DNA of 36,752 bases, from positions 61,054-97,805 of the forward strand of contig PBKF01000025.1 in the NCBI GenBank assembly GCA_002722105.1. The letters run 5' to 3'. Source of the stretch: Fidelibacterota bacterium. Its GTDB lineage: Bacteria > Marinisomatota > Marinisomatia > Marinisomatales > UBA1611. The translations under genes were made by a program, and so were the position numbers. A model generated the notes under the pieces. It made no database searches, was not told the origin of the DNA, and saw only the letters and a program-made list of their open reading frames with translations. Positions 1 to 8,286 of the stretch are shown piece after piece (the first letter of the stretch is position 1; each line of letters starts with the position of its first letter).

Positions 1-570
1 ACCTGCAGATATTGGATCTTCTGGGAATATAGTATTTGCTATTATGGGATAAAGGATCATGGCTATCAATCCAAAGACTGTTATAGTTGCAATCGCATAA
101 GCTATTTCTTCTTTTTTTGCATTAATTGTTGGTGCGGTAGCTATGATTGCAGTAGCTCCACAAATACTTGTTCCCACTGCAATGAGTGTTGCTATTTTAG
201 GTCTAAGATTGAAAAACTGGCTTGTAACCCTAATTGTTATTATGGTAAGAAAAATGCAAGGTATTACTATCATTAAACTTGGAGTACCAAATCCAATCAT
301 ATCACTTAAGCCGATCTTAATTCCCATTAGTATTATACCAAGTCTTAGAATTTCCTTACTCGAAAATTGTAATCCTGAATTTATTTTTTTTGGAAGCTGC
401 ATAGTATTGCTAATAAAAATACCAAAGGTTATTGCAATTACTGTAGATGAAATTGGACTTTTCGTGAATCCTAAAATCTTAATTCCAAAGTATTCACTAA
501 TAATAATACTGCAATATGCAATACCAGATGATAGGATGATACCAGTATATAATTCTTTAATTCTATTCAT
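1..570 (-). CDS. YeiH/UPF0324-family putative membrane transporter, truncated by the window edge
   Basis: The minus strand is open from an ATG at 570 to the window edge, giving 190 codons and no stop, so the C-terminus lies outside. The protein is very hydrophobic with several membrane segments. It carries the family signatures RLGIILMGIKIGLSDM (about residues 80-95), GTSICGATAIIATAP (about 139-153) and EIAYAIATITVFG (about 160-172), typical of the PSE/Cons_hypoth698 family, whose members are about 340 residues. Family members are annotated as putative sulfate exporters, but the substrate is not established for most of them. It follows rpiB in the same direction, but a terminator at 716-742 separates them, so it probably has its own promoter in 571-715. 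The open frame on the other strand here is antisense to it. Confidence 0.85.
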   Translation of the reverse strand, partial: MNRIKELYTGIILSSGIAYCSIIISEYFGIKILGFTKSPISSTVIAITFGIFISNTMQLPKKINSGLQFSSKEILRLGIILMGIKIGLSDMIGFGTPSLMIVIPCIFLTIITIRVTSQFFNLRPKIATLIAVGTSICGATAIIATAPTINAKKEEIAYAIATITVFGLIAMILYPIIANTIFPEDPISAG

Positions 571-715
571 TTAAAATTAGTGCATACTTTAAATTAAGAT
601 TTATTAAATAAAAACTGGCATACACTATTTATATAGTTGTATAAAGTTCTTAATCTATCGAGAAAATTATAAGATGCTATAATTACAGTAATTTTTTTGA
701 AATTATAAGAAACGG

Positions 716-742
716 AAAAAAACCTTCAATATTTAAGGTTTT
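716..742 (-). terminator. Rho-independent terminator after rpiB
   Basis: Reading the minus strand just after the rpiB stop, AAAACCTT (742-735) and AAGGTTTT (726-719) form an 8-bp stem with an 8-nt loop. A run of seven T follows on that strand (722-716). The stem is AT-rich, so termination may be partial. It would close the rpe-tkt-rpiB transcript before the YeiH-like gene. Confidence 0.6.
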
Positions 743-756
743 AATAAAGGTTTTAT

Positions 757-1203
757 TTAAAGTGCCAATCTATCAAGTTTATTAACCCTTTTTTCATGTC
801 TTCCACCAACGAAGGGTTCAACAATCCACATTTCTATTATATCATATATTTTATCTGTAGAAATAAACCTCGCACCAAGTGATAAAATATTAGCATTATT
901 ATGTTCTCTTGATAGTTTCACAATTTCTTTTGGACCATCATAAAATACTGCTGCTCTTATCCCCTTTATACGATTAGCAGCCATTGCTTCGCCCTGCCCT
1001 GAGCCTCCTATAATGATTCCTCTACTTTCTAAATCAGCAGCGACTGCATTAGCGCATGGAAAAATAAAATCAGGATAATCATCTAATGCATCATATTGAT
1101 TAGCACCATGGTCAGTCACTTTATAACCTTTTTCTTTTAAATAATCACGTATTGTATTTTTTAGTTCAAATCCGGCATGGTCGCTTGCTATATGAATTTT
1201 CAT
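757..1203 (-). CDS. rpiB: Ribose-5-phosphate isomerase B
   Basis: A 148-aa protein that interconverts ribose 5-phosphate and ribulose 5-phosphate in the cytosolic non-oxidative pentose phosphate pathway. It shows the RpiB/LacAB pattern: SDHAGFELK (residues 7-15), GGSGQGEAMAANR (66-78), SREHNNANILSLGAR (98-112, with His101) and GGRHEKRV (133-140). The Cys that acts as base in E. coli RpiB (position 66 here) is Gly. Glu72 follows the SGxG turn, as in the Mycobacterium tuberculosis type, where a Glu serves as the base. The start overlaps the tkt stop by 4 bp (ATGA), so the two are translationally coupled, and with rpe they form one operon. Identification is secure. The catalytic subtype is inferred from the motif. 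Confidence 0.93.
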   Translation of the reverse strand: MKIHIASDHAGFELKNTIRDYLKEKGYKVTDHGANQYDALDDYPDFIFPCANAVAADLESRGIIIGGSGQGEAMAANRIKGIRAAVFYDGPKEIVKLSREHNNANILSLGARFISTDKIYDIIEMWIVEPFVGGRHEKRVNKLDRLAL

Positions 1204-3224
1204 AATAGATTCGCTAAATGGTTCCTAATTTTTTGTTCAACCTGATCTGCAGTAAAACCAAATTCTTTTGCAAGATCCTTGCCTGGAGCTGATGCACCAA
1301 AATGGTTTATACCAATGGATAAACCATTTGAGCCTACATATTTTTCCCATCCTAAAGTGATGCCGGCTTCTATAGAAATTTTCATAACACCCCTAACTGG
1401 AATTAACTCCTTTTTATAATTACCAGATTGTTCTTCATAAATTTCCCAACACGGCATACTGACTACACGGATTTTTTTATCATTCATTGCTTCTGCTACA
1501 TCTATTGCAAGACCAACTTCCGATCCTGTGGCTAGTAAAATCATCTCGGGATTATCACAATCCATTACGGCATAGGCCCCTTTAGAAACACATTCAAGCA
1601 TATCATCCATTGATTTATCCAGAACCTTTACACCCTGTCTTGTCAAAAGTAATGCACTGGGTCTTTCTTTTTGTTCCAGAGCCATTTGGAAACAGGCCGT
1701 CGTCTCCTTAGCATCTGCAGGACGAAACACATTAAAATTAGGTATAGCACGTAAAGCCATGGCATGTTCGATAGGCTGATGAGTTGGGCCATCTTCCCCT
1801 ACCCAGAATGAATCGTGTGTAAATTCATGGATCACTCTGCAATGTTGGATAGCTCCCAATCGCAGTGCAGGACGTTCATAGTCAGCAAAAACCAGAAAAG
1901 TACCACCAAATGGAATCACGCCCCCGTGAAGTGCCATACCATTCATAGCTGCTGCCATTGGAAATTCTCGAACACCAAATGCAACGTTTCTACCTAGGCG
2001 GTTCTCTTTGCTAAAATCCCCATATTCATTGGCAAAATTTCCAGTATAGTTAGATGGCTCTAAATCAGCGGAGCCTCCTACGATTGAAGGGATCTGTTTT
2101 GCAAATTGGTCCAATATAGTTCCAAAGGCTTTTCGTGTTGCTAGAGAATTCCCTGATTCAAATTCCGGAAAGTCTAGATCGGGTATTGTATTTTCTATTG
2201 CAGTTTTCCAGAAAAATTTTAATTCACCAATTTTTAGACACTCCTCCTTATTTTGACTCCAATCATCTACAGATTTTTGAAGTGATTTATAGTCTGCTTG
2301 AAAATAATCAATTACCTCTTTAGGACAATAAAATGAATCCCTCGGCAAACCTAATCGATCTTTGGTTGCATCAATTTCTTCTTGTGGAAGCGGTGCACCA
2401 TGGGTATTGTGGTCTCCTTCTCTAGTAGCCGTACCATGGGCAATAATAGTTTTTCCGATAATAATACTAGGTTTATCTACTGATTGCGCTTTTTCAATCG
2501 CATTCCTTAGATCATTGTGGGAGTGACCTTCAATTTCCTGAACATGCCAACCAAATCCATCAAAAACAGTGGCGTAATTTGTGGAATCAGAACGACTGGT
2601 ATTGCCTGAGATTTGAACTTCATTAGCATCATAAAAAACAATTAATCTTGACAAACTCAAATGGCCAGCCAGAGATGCTGCACCTAACGCAACGGGCTCC
2701 TGCAAATCTCCATCGCTGGCTATAATATATGTAAAATGGTCTACCAATCCGTCAGCATTTACTGATATATTTTTCATTTTATGGCGTAAAAAGGATTCTG
2801 CAAATGCCATTCCCAAGCCCATTGCAAATCCTTGCCCAAGTGGACCGGTTGTACAATCAATACCGGGAATTTCTACTTCCGGATGTCCAGGAGTTTTACT
2901 GTGCAACTGGCGAAAATCCATCAAATCATCCATGCACATATATCCTTGAAAATGAAGCAAAGAATAAAGTAACATGGACATATGCCCGCCAGATAAAATA
3001 AATCGATCTCGATTAAACCATTCTGGGTCTGTTGGATCATATTTGAGGAAATCCTTAAATAAAATAAAGGCAAAATCAGCGCAGGACATTGGTCCACCCG
3101 GGTGACCACTATTGGCCCTTCTAGTAGCATCCATAACCAAACCCTTGATAATAGAAATACTAAAATTATCTTTATCTTGTTTCGACCAATTTTTAAAATT
3201 TTCTAAATCATGATAATTACTCAT
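1200..3224 (-). CDS. tkt: Transketolase
   Basis: A 674-aa protein, full length for a bacterial transketolase (about 660-680). It moves two-carbon units between sugar phosphates using thiamine diphosphate and Mg2+. Signatures in order: NSGHPGGP near the N-terminus; ILSGGHMSMLLYS; the central GDGDLQEPVALGAAS, which binds ThDP/Mg; GHSHNDL; HGTATREGDHNTHG; GGSADLEPSN in the pyrimidine-binding domain; then REFPMAAAMNG, GPTHQPIEH and RPADAKE. The ATG at 3224 lies 3 bp after the rpe stop, and the stop overlaps rpiB. So rpe-tkt-rpiB is one tight non-oxidative pentose phosphate unit. Transaldolase is not in the window. Confidence 0.97.
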   Translation of the reverse strand: MSNYHDLENFKNWSKQDKDNFSISIIKGLVMDATRRANSGHPGGPMSCADFAFILFKDFLKYDPTDPEWFNRDRFILSGGHMSMLLYSLLHFQGYMCMDDLMDFRQLHSKTPGHPEVEIPGIDCTTGPLGQGFAMGLGMAFAESFLRHKMKNISVNADGLVDHFTYIIASDGDLQEPVALGAASLAGHLSLSRLIVFYDANEVQISGNTSRSDSTNYATVFDGFGWHVQEIEGHSHNDLRNAIEKAQSVDKPSIIIGKTIIAHGTATREGDHNTHGAPLPQEEIDATKDRLGLPRDSFYCPKEVIDYFQADYKSLQKSVDDWSQNKEECLKIGELKFFWKTAIENTIPDLDFPEFESGNSLATRKAFGTILDQFAKQIPSIVGGSADLEPSNYTGNFANEYGDFSKENRLGRNVAFGVREFPMAAAMNGMALHGGVIPFGGTFLVFADYERPALRLGAIQHCRVIHEFTHDSFWVGEDGPTHQPIEHAMALRAIPNFNVFRPADAKETTACFQMALEQKERPSALLLTRQGVKVLDKSMDDMLECVSKGAYAVMDCDNPEMILLATGSEVGLAIDVAEAMNDKKIRVVSMPCWEIYEEQSGNYKKELIPVRGVMKISIEAGITLGWEKYVGSNGLSIGINHFGASAPGKDLAKEFGFTADQVEQKIRNHLANLL

Positions 3225-3227
3225 ATG

Positions 3228-3893
3228 CTAAACCTCAATCTGATAAAATTTTTTTATGATTTGTACTGGATCTTCATTACTAAACACTTCTGAGCCTGCC
3301 ACTAATATGTCTGCACCATCTTTTATTATTTCGGGTGCATTGTGTAGTTTGACGCCGCCATCAACTTCAATAAGAACATGATCCAAATAATTCTCATTTA
3401 AATAATTTTTTATTGCAGAGATACGCTCATTTGAGCCTGACAAATATGCTTGTCTACCAAATCCCGGCTCAACTGTCATTACCAGTATAATATCCACTTT
3501 ATCCAACAATGGGAATACTAAATCCAGTGGTGTTTTCGGCTTTAAAGAGATACCAACCTTACAACCAGTAGACCGTATTAGATCTATGACACTTAAGGGA
3601 TCATCGGTTGCTTCTATATGAAAAGTAATATTGTCCGCACCTGCTCTGGCAAAAGGTTTTACCAGTTTTTCCGGTTTAATCACCATCATATGTACATCGA
3701 TAAATTTTTCGGTTTTTGAACGAAGTGATTTTACCACAGGCGGACCAATCGTGAGGTTGGGTACAAACTGATTATCCATCACATCCACATGAATCCAATG
3801 CGCACCTCCATCACTACATATCTGTAAAGCTGACTGCAGGTTAGAAAAATCTGCTGATAGAATTGATGGAGCTAATTTAAAATTTCGAGCCAT
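3228..3893 (-). CDS. rpe: Ribulose-phosphate 3-epimerase
   Basis: A 221-aa TIM-barrel enzyme that epimerises ribulose 5-phosphate to xylulose 5-phosphate, which transketolase uses. It has the family signatures LAPSILSADFSNL (residues 7-19), HVDVMDNQFVPNLTIGP (about 35-51), DVHMMV (about 66-71), MTVEPGFGRQAY (about 138-149) and VDGGV (about 177-181). These supply the metal His/Asp residues and the catalytic Asp pair. Length is typical (about 220). It heads the rpe-tkt-rpiB group, 59 bp after the OsmC gene, with no strong Shine-Dalgarno before its ATG. It may be co-transcribed with the upstream genes. Confidence 0.96.
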   Translation of the reverse strand: MARNFKLAPSILSADFSNLQSALQICSDGGAHWIHVDVMDNQFVPNLTIGPPVVKSLRSKTEKFIDVHMMVIKPEKLVKPFARAGADNITFHIEATDDPLSVIDLIRSTGCKVGISLKPKTPLDLVFPLLDKVDIILVMTVEPGFGRQAYLSGSNERISAIKNYLNENYLDHVLIEVDGGVKLHNAPEIIKDGADILVAGSEVFSNEDPVQIIKKFYQIEV

Positions 3894-3952
3894 ATTTAAA
3901 GTAAGAAATTATAAAAAAGAAATAGATTTAAAATCAGTAATTAGGAAAAGAA

Positions 3953-4360
3953 TCAAGAATTTGGATAAATAAATTCTACAACCTCATTCAAGTTTTCTGA
4001 TAGACTCCCGCTAACTGGGCATGCATGGGCTGCCCGTTCTAGTTTTATTTGATCTTTTTCTCTAATGGGATTTGGAAAGATGATCTTAATTCGAATTTCT
4101 CCTATACGCCTAGGATCACTTGACATAATTTTTTCTACATCTGCTGTGATTCCATCTATATCAATGGCATCTCTCCTCGCAACAATTCCCATAATAGTGA
4201 TCATGCAGGAAGCCAATGCTGTTGCTACTAAATCTGTTGGTGAAAATGCTTCCCCCTTGCCCTGATTATCCACAGGTGCATCAGTTACAATTACATTTCT
4301 AGACTGTAGATGAGTGGCTTCTGTCCTTAAATTACCAAGATAAACTACTTTTGAAATCAT
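3953..4360 (-). CDS. OsmC-family protein, putative thiol peroxidase
   Basis: A 135-aa protein with the OsmC/Ohr fold pattern. It carries the two conserved cysteines, Cys52 in ALASCMITIMG and Cys114 in HACPVSGSL, which in the family act as peroxidatic and resolving residues reducing organic hydroperoxides. The FSPTDLVATALASC stretch (39-52) is characteristic. It resembles the YhfA-like OsmC subgroup more than Ohr, so a detoxification role is inferred. Its ATG overlaps the stop of the dipeptidase by 4 bp, so it is translationally coupled to it. The reason for that pairing is not evident from sequence. Confidence 0.85.
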   Translation of the reverse strand: MISKVVYLGNLRTEATHLQSRNVIVTDAPVDNQGKGEAFSPTDLVATALASCMITIMGIVARRDAIDIDGITADVEKIMSSDPRRIGEIRIKIIFPNPIREKDQIKLERAAHACPVSGSLSENLNEVVEFIYPNS

Positions 4361-5544
4361 CCTGTAACTTCCCTAAAAACTCGTTTGAAATTATCTCCTA
4401 GAATTTTCTTAACCTCTCGCTCTGAAAACCCACGAGCCAGTAATCTTTCTGTTAAAAATGGGAGTTTATCTATCGTATCTATTCCTTTTGGTAAAATCTC
4501 CACACCATCCCAATCTGCCCCGATACCAACATGATCAATACCAATTAAATTAGCTATATATTCCATATGGTCAATCACATCTTCAATATCTGGGACAATT
4601 GAATTTAAGTGTGGTTCCAGAAATTCATTTTCTTTATACCAGTAATGATCGGAGTCAGGATCATATATATTTGCCATAGAATCAAGATATGATTTGAATT
4701 TTTGTTTTATAGTTTCATATTTTTTTGAATAAGTCGAATCAATATAACCAGGGTAAAAATTAACGAATACAACTCCTTTATTTTTTTTTATGGCAAATAA
4801 TTGTTCATCTTTCAAATTCCTGTAATGAGGGCATAAAGTATAAACAGAAGAATGAGAAGCAATAATGGGTTTTTGTGTTGTTTCAATAATATCCCAAAAA
4901 GTTTGTTCACCGGCATGAGATACATCTATCATAATGCCTAATTCATTACACCGCTTTATTACTTTTTTCCCAAAATCAGTTAAACCGATAAATGTCAAGG
5001 AGTCACCTTTCTCAACCTCATCTTTTGCAGATGTGGCCCATTCGTTTGAGTTATTCCATGTAATCCCAAGATAGCGCATCCCTCTCTCATATAATTTATC
5101 CAGTTTAGCCATATTATTTTCAATTGAATGACCGCCTTCAACTCCAATCATACAGGATAAAATTCCTTTTTGTTGATTATAAACTAAATCTTGATAATTC
5201 ATTGGTATTGCCAATTTATCCGGCAAGCGTGAACATAAATATTCTAATTGTGAAATCATATCATTAGCGCGTCCAAAATATTCCCCTTCTTTGAATTCGA
5301 ACGGTGAAACCCAAATAGAAAATACCTGGCAATCAATACCACCAGCTTGGATTTTTGGAAAATCAGAGTGACTTTCAGGTAGATTTGAAAGAATATCTCT
5401 ACCAATCATGGAACGAAGTAAAACATCATTGTGGGTATCTACAATAAATGCTTTTTCATGCAGAGTTTGAGCGTCCTTTTGGCAGGAGAAGAATAGTAAT
5501 ACAGATAAAGCTAAAAATGTGATGTTATAAAGGTCTTTTTTCAT
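4357..5544 (-). CDS. Membrane dipeptidase (peptidase M19), predicted lipoprotein
   Basis: A 395-aa zinc amidohydrolase of the renal dipeptidase family, predicted to cleave dipeptides, possibly including D-residues, outside the cytoplasm. The N-terminus is a hydrophobic signal ending in a lipobox-like LFFSC with Cys21, so it is probably a lipid-anchored envelope protein. Metal ligands are visible: DTHND (His38, Asp40), the bridging Glu in GVEGGHSIENN, His in MIDVSHAGEQ, His in ASHSSVY and Asp in VGIGADWDG. Length fits the family. It starts 80 bp after the RidA-family gene and its stop overlaps OsmC by 4 bp. It may salvage peptides alongside the amino-acid catabolic genes upstream, which is inference from context. 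Confidence 0.92.
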   Translation of the reverse strand: MKKDLYNITFLALSVLLFFSCQKDAQTLHEKAFIVDTHNDVLLRSMIGRDILSNLPESHSDFPKIQAGGIDCQVFSIWVSPFEFKEGEYFGRANDMISQLEYLCSRLPDKLAIPMNYQDLVYNQQKGILSCMIGVEGGHSIENNMAKLDKLYERGMRYLGITWNNSNEWATSAKDEVEKGDSLTFIGLTDFGKKVIKRCNELGIMIDVSHAGEQTFWDIIETTQKPIIASHSSVYTLCPHYRNLKDEQLFAIKKNKGVVFVNFYPGYIDSTYSKKYETIKQKFKSYLDSMANIYDPDSDHYWYKENEFLEPHLNSIVPDIEDVIDHMEYIANLIGIDHVGIGADWDGVEILPKGIDTIDKLPFLTERLLARGFSEREVKKILGDNFKRVFREVTG

Positions 5545-5624
5545 TGAATTAGTGATGTTGGGTTATGATTTTATGAAGTTCATCTTCTCAAACTTAATGG
5601 TGGGACTATAGGCGAAATATGCTA

Positions 5625-6041
5625 TTACTTAACAATTGCAATGCACTTTAGTTGAATTGCAATGGGAGTGGGCAAAGATGTGATTTCCACAGTCGTCCTA
5701 CAAGGTTGGTTATCTTGAAAATATTCACAATAAACCTGATTGTAAGTGTCGTAATCTCTTTGCAAATTTGTTAGAAATACTGTCACATCTACTAAATTTC
5801 TCCACGAACTTCCTGCTTCTTCTAAAATCATACGGACATTTTCAAAAACGGAATGGCACTGGGTTTCAATATCATGCCCCACTGCGTTGCCTTGTCCATC
5901 TACTAATACACCGGGGATAACCTTTGTACCATATTTTCTTGGTCCTACGCCTGATAAAAACAATAAATTACCAACTCTTCGTGTATGTGGATACAATCGA
6001 TCGGGTTCAAGTACTTTTTCCGTTTTAATTTTTTCCTTCAT
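5625..6041 (-). CDS. RidA/YjgF family protein, possibly an aminomuconate deaminase-like enamine hydrolase
   Basis: A 138-aa RidA-fold protein. I chose the ATG at 6041 over an in-frame ATG at 6077 because it overlaps the ferredoxin stop (ATGA) and follows a GAGGGGAG ribosome site at a good distance. The family deaminates enamine/imine intermediates. Arg115 in CRTTVEITSLP matches the conserved substrate-binding Arg. The N-terminal YPHTRRVGNLLFLSGVGPR resembles the 2-aminomuconate deaminase branch, with YPH and a basic residue before the LF(L/I)SG strand, more than housekeeping RidA. It sits in a coupled cluster with tryptophan 2,3-dioxygenase, which supports a role in kynurenine-type ring breakdown. 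The specific substrate is inference. Confidence 0.85.
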   Translation of the reverse strand: MKEKIKTEKVLEPDRLYPHTRRVGNLLFLSGVGPRKYGTKVIPGVLVDGQGNAVGHDIETQCHSVFENVRMILEEAGSSWRNLVDVTVFLTNLQRDYDTYNQVYCEYFQDNQPCRTTVEITSLPTPIAIQLKCIAIVK

Positions 6042-6397
6042 TTTTTTACTCCCCTCATTGCAGCCAAGTTTTTCCAAGTATCATGATCTGCAGATAGCCT
6101 GTCAACAACTCCATTATTTAATATACTTGTATTGAAAATTTCCTCTACATCGTCAACCTTAACTTGCGTATACCAAATGTTATTAGGATAAATTACAACT
6201 GCAGCACCTAACTCACAGACATCTAAACATCCGGTTTTGTTTGCTCTAACTTTACCTTTCAATCCGTGTTGATTAATTAGCTGGACAAATTTAACTCTTA
6301 TATCCTTACCCCCACATCTTGCGCAATCTCCTCTGGGGTTTTCTGCATCTCTTTCATTGATACAAATAAGGATGTGTTTTTCGTATTTAGGAGTCAT
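6038..6397 (-). CDS. Thioredoxin-like (2Fe-2S) ferredoxin
   Basis: A 119-aa protein with the thioredoxin-like 2Fe-2S ferredoxin pattern: Cys12 in ILICINERD, Cys25 and Cys28 in GDCARCGG, then Cys57 and Cys61 in TGCLDVCELGAAVVIYP. This matches NuoE-like and clostridial-type small ferredoxins. The open frame extends upstream to a TTG at 6412 and an ATG at 6409. I prefer the ATG at 6397 because AGGA lies five bases before it. It probably supplies electrons to an oxidoreductase, but no obvious monooxygenase partner is in the window. It follows the SDR closely and overlaps the RidA-family start by 4 bp. Confidence 0.85.
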   Translation of the reverse strand: MTPKYEKHILICINERDAENPRGDCARCGGKDIRVKFVQLINQHGLKGKVRANKTGCLDVCELGAAVVIYPNNIWYTQVKVDDVEEIFNTSILNNGVVDRLSADHDTWKNLAAMRGVKK

Positions 6398-6408
6398 TCT
6401 TTTCCTCA

Positions 6409-7197
6409 TCAAGTCCCGAAACGGCCACCATCAATAGACATATCATGTCCATTGATATAACTGGCTCCATCTGATGCTAGAAAAGCCACGGCAGAAGCAA
6501 TCTCATTAGGTTTACCTAATCGTTTTAAAGAAGTATTTTTTGCCCACTCCTGTCGAATTTCTTCGGATTTTACTCCCGTGTTTTTCGCCTTTAATTCTGC
6601 TAAATCATGAAGTCGATTTGTAGCAGTATACCCCGGTAAAATATTATTAACTGTAATGCCATACTGGCCTAATTCCAATGCAAGTGTTTTAGCCCATTGA
6701 GCTACAGCCCCCCGGACTGTATTAGATACACCTAAACCAGGAATTACCTGATTAACAGATATTGAAATAATATTAATAATCCTTCCAGAACCTTTTTCTT
6801 TCATTCCAGGGACTACAGCCTTGGTCATAATCTGATTACAGATTAATAATCGTTCAAAAGCAACTCTGAATTCATTCTCTTCTGCATCAATTAATGGTCC
6901 GCCATGGGGGCCACCAGAATTATTGATTAAAATATCTGCTCCGTTTGCAATTTCCTTCATATGGTATTGAATTTTTTCATTAAGTTTCTCCGGCTCATTA
7001 AAATCAGCGCAAAGTGTGTAATGGGTCTGCCCGTATCTTGTAGAAAGTTCAGTAAAGGTTTGATTCAGTTTATCTTTGTTCCTCGCTACTAATGAAACTG
7101 AAGCACCTCTTTCTGCCATTAATAATGCACTGGCTTTCCCAATTCCATCCGTAGAACCGCAGATGACAGCATGTTTGTTTTGTAATAAAAGATTCAT
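6409..7197 (-). CDS. Atypical short-chain dehydrogenase/reductase (BKR-like)
   Basis: A 262-aa Rossmann-fold protein of classical SDR length. The cofactor loop is GSTDGIG (14-20), and the NNAG motif is changed to NNSGG (92-96). The expected catalytic YxxxK is replaced: the aligned residues are Ser158 and Arg162 in VSNTVRGAV. Ser residues at 145 and 147 remain. This matches the BKR-like SDR subgroup that lacks the perfect catalytic tetrad, so the chemistry cannot be assumed to be a normal carbonyl reduction. The start overlaps the dioxygenase stop by 4 bp. Relatives occur beside kynurenine-pathway genes in Bacteroidota as far as I recall, so a step in aminocarboxymuconate or aminomuconate metabolism is plausible but unproven. 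Confidence 0.88.
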   Translation of the reverse strand: MNLLLQNKHAVICGSTDGIGKASALLMAERGASVSLVARNKDKLNQTFTELSTRYGQTHYTLCADFNEPEKLNEKIQYHMKEIANGADILINNSGGPHGGPLIDAEENEFRVAFERLLICNQIMTKAVVPGMKEKGSGRIINIISISVNQVIPGLGVSNTVRGAVAQWAKTLALELGQYGITVNNILPGYTATNRLHDLAELKAKNTGVKSEEIRQEWAKNTSLKRLGKPNEIASAVAFLASDGASYINGHDMSIDGGRFGT

Positions 7198-8282
7198 GAA
7201 TTGAAGAAGTATCCTAGATTTTTTTTAATTTTTTCCGGTAAAACTGGTAGCGATGATCTTGGAATAAAAAACGTTGAAAGGTCAGCTAATTCTGCAAATA
7301 CCTTATGCCGGTCTGCTGTTTTTTCTAAATAAGTGTGTCCGGATGATCCGCCGGTACCAATTTTCACACCGATAATACGACGCACCATCAAAGCATGTCT
7401 CTGCCGCCAGGTAGTGAATAATTCATCAATATCCATAAGTTTGGATAATAAATTAAATGGTGAGTGTAAAATCGGTTCTTCTCTATAAAGGAAAATTAGC
7501 AATGCTGCCTGTGTAGCTTTATGAGATAAGCGTTTATTATTCTTTTCAATCAATTCATTATGTTTAATTGGATCAATCATGGCTTCGAAAGAAAAAATAG
7601 CCTTTTCATGTTCTTTAAGATGATATTCAATTTCTTTTTGCGAATGATTTGGGTTACTGCGAATGGACTGCTCTTCCTTATACAACATGGTTCGAACAGA
7701 CTCACTGTATTGCTCCCAAAAATTAAAACCTTCAAATAGCAGAAATGGTGTTCGCTCTAGCCAAATTTCCAATAGCTCAAATAGAGATTTTTTATTTTCG
7801 GATTTAATAACGGGTTCTTTTTCACTTTCTAATAAGGGGTTTTTATAGTCCTGTCTTCCATAGTTTATCCTGTCCTTGACTAGCAAGCCCAACTTATTTT
7901 CCATAAGGCGAAACTGTGCACTTTGGAAGCCCGATGATGGAAATAAATCATCCCTAAACTCCAGAAAATCCATAGCGGTCATGGTTTCAAGGACACGGAT
8001 CTGATCAATCAGAATTTTTTGTATTTCAGTAATGCGATCTAGACGTTTTACCGCTAGACTTACATCAGATTCTCTAACTTTTTTTTGTTTAAAGATTTCC
8101 AAAACAGAATCCAACTCAAATAGTACCTGTTTAAACCAAAGTTCATAAACCTGATGAATAATGATAAAAAGCATTTCATCATGTGTCGCTGAGCTTCGTT
8201 CAACACTTTTCAAAACCTGACTATTCAGAAGTTTATCTAGATTAAGGTAATCGCTGTAATTCAGTAGATTTTTATCAGACAT
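7194..8282 (-). CDS. kynA: Tryptophan 2,3-dioxygenase
   Basis: A 362-aa heme dioxygenase that opens the indole ring of L-tryptophan to give N-formylkynurenine. It carries SSATHDEMLFIIIHQVYELW (residues 30-49), where His43 matches the distal active-site His, then MDFLEFRDDLFPSSGFQSAQFR, which lines the substrate pocket. The C-terminal WRQRHALMVRRIIG has the proximal heme His and is followed by GTGGSSGHTYL. The frame is open upstream to 8399, but those 39 codons overlap the lipoprotein gene and do not resemble the family. The ATG at 8282, 4 bp after the lipoprotein stop, is preferred. Length is nearer the longer FCB/eukaryotic type than the roughly 300-aa proteobacterial one. No kynurenine formamidase, kynureninase or kynurenine monooxygenase is present in the window. 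Confidence 0.95.
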   Translation of the reverse strand: MSDKNLLNYSDYLNLDKLLNSQVLKSVERSSATHDEMLFIIIHQVYELWFKQVLFELDSVLEIFKQKKVRESDVSLAVKRLDRITEIQKILIDQIRVLETMTAMDFLEFRDDLFPSSGFQSAQFRLMENKLGLLVKDRINYGRQDYKNPLLESEKEPVIKSENKKSLFELLEIWLERTPFLLFEGFNFWEQYSESVRTMLYKEEQSIRSNPNHSQKEIEYHLKEHEKAIFSFEAMIDPIKHNELIEKNNKRLSHKATQAALLIFLYREEPILHSPFNLLSKLMDIDELFTTWRQRHALMVRRIIGVKIGTGGSSGHTYLEKTADRHKVFAELADLSTFFIPRSSLPVLPEKIKKNLGYFFNS

Positions 8283-8286
8283 GATT

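Noticed and set aside
143..574. Hydrophobic 143-aa plus-strand frame
   Set aside because: It is antisense to the truncated YeiH-like gene, whose minus-strand translation has clear family motifs.
2804..3130. Small frames within tkt on both strands
   Set aside because: They are shadows of the transketolase coding sequence with no family resemblance.
6042..6077. Earlier start for the RidA-family protein
   Set aside because: It lies inside the ferredoxin gene and lacks the ribosome site seen before 6041.
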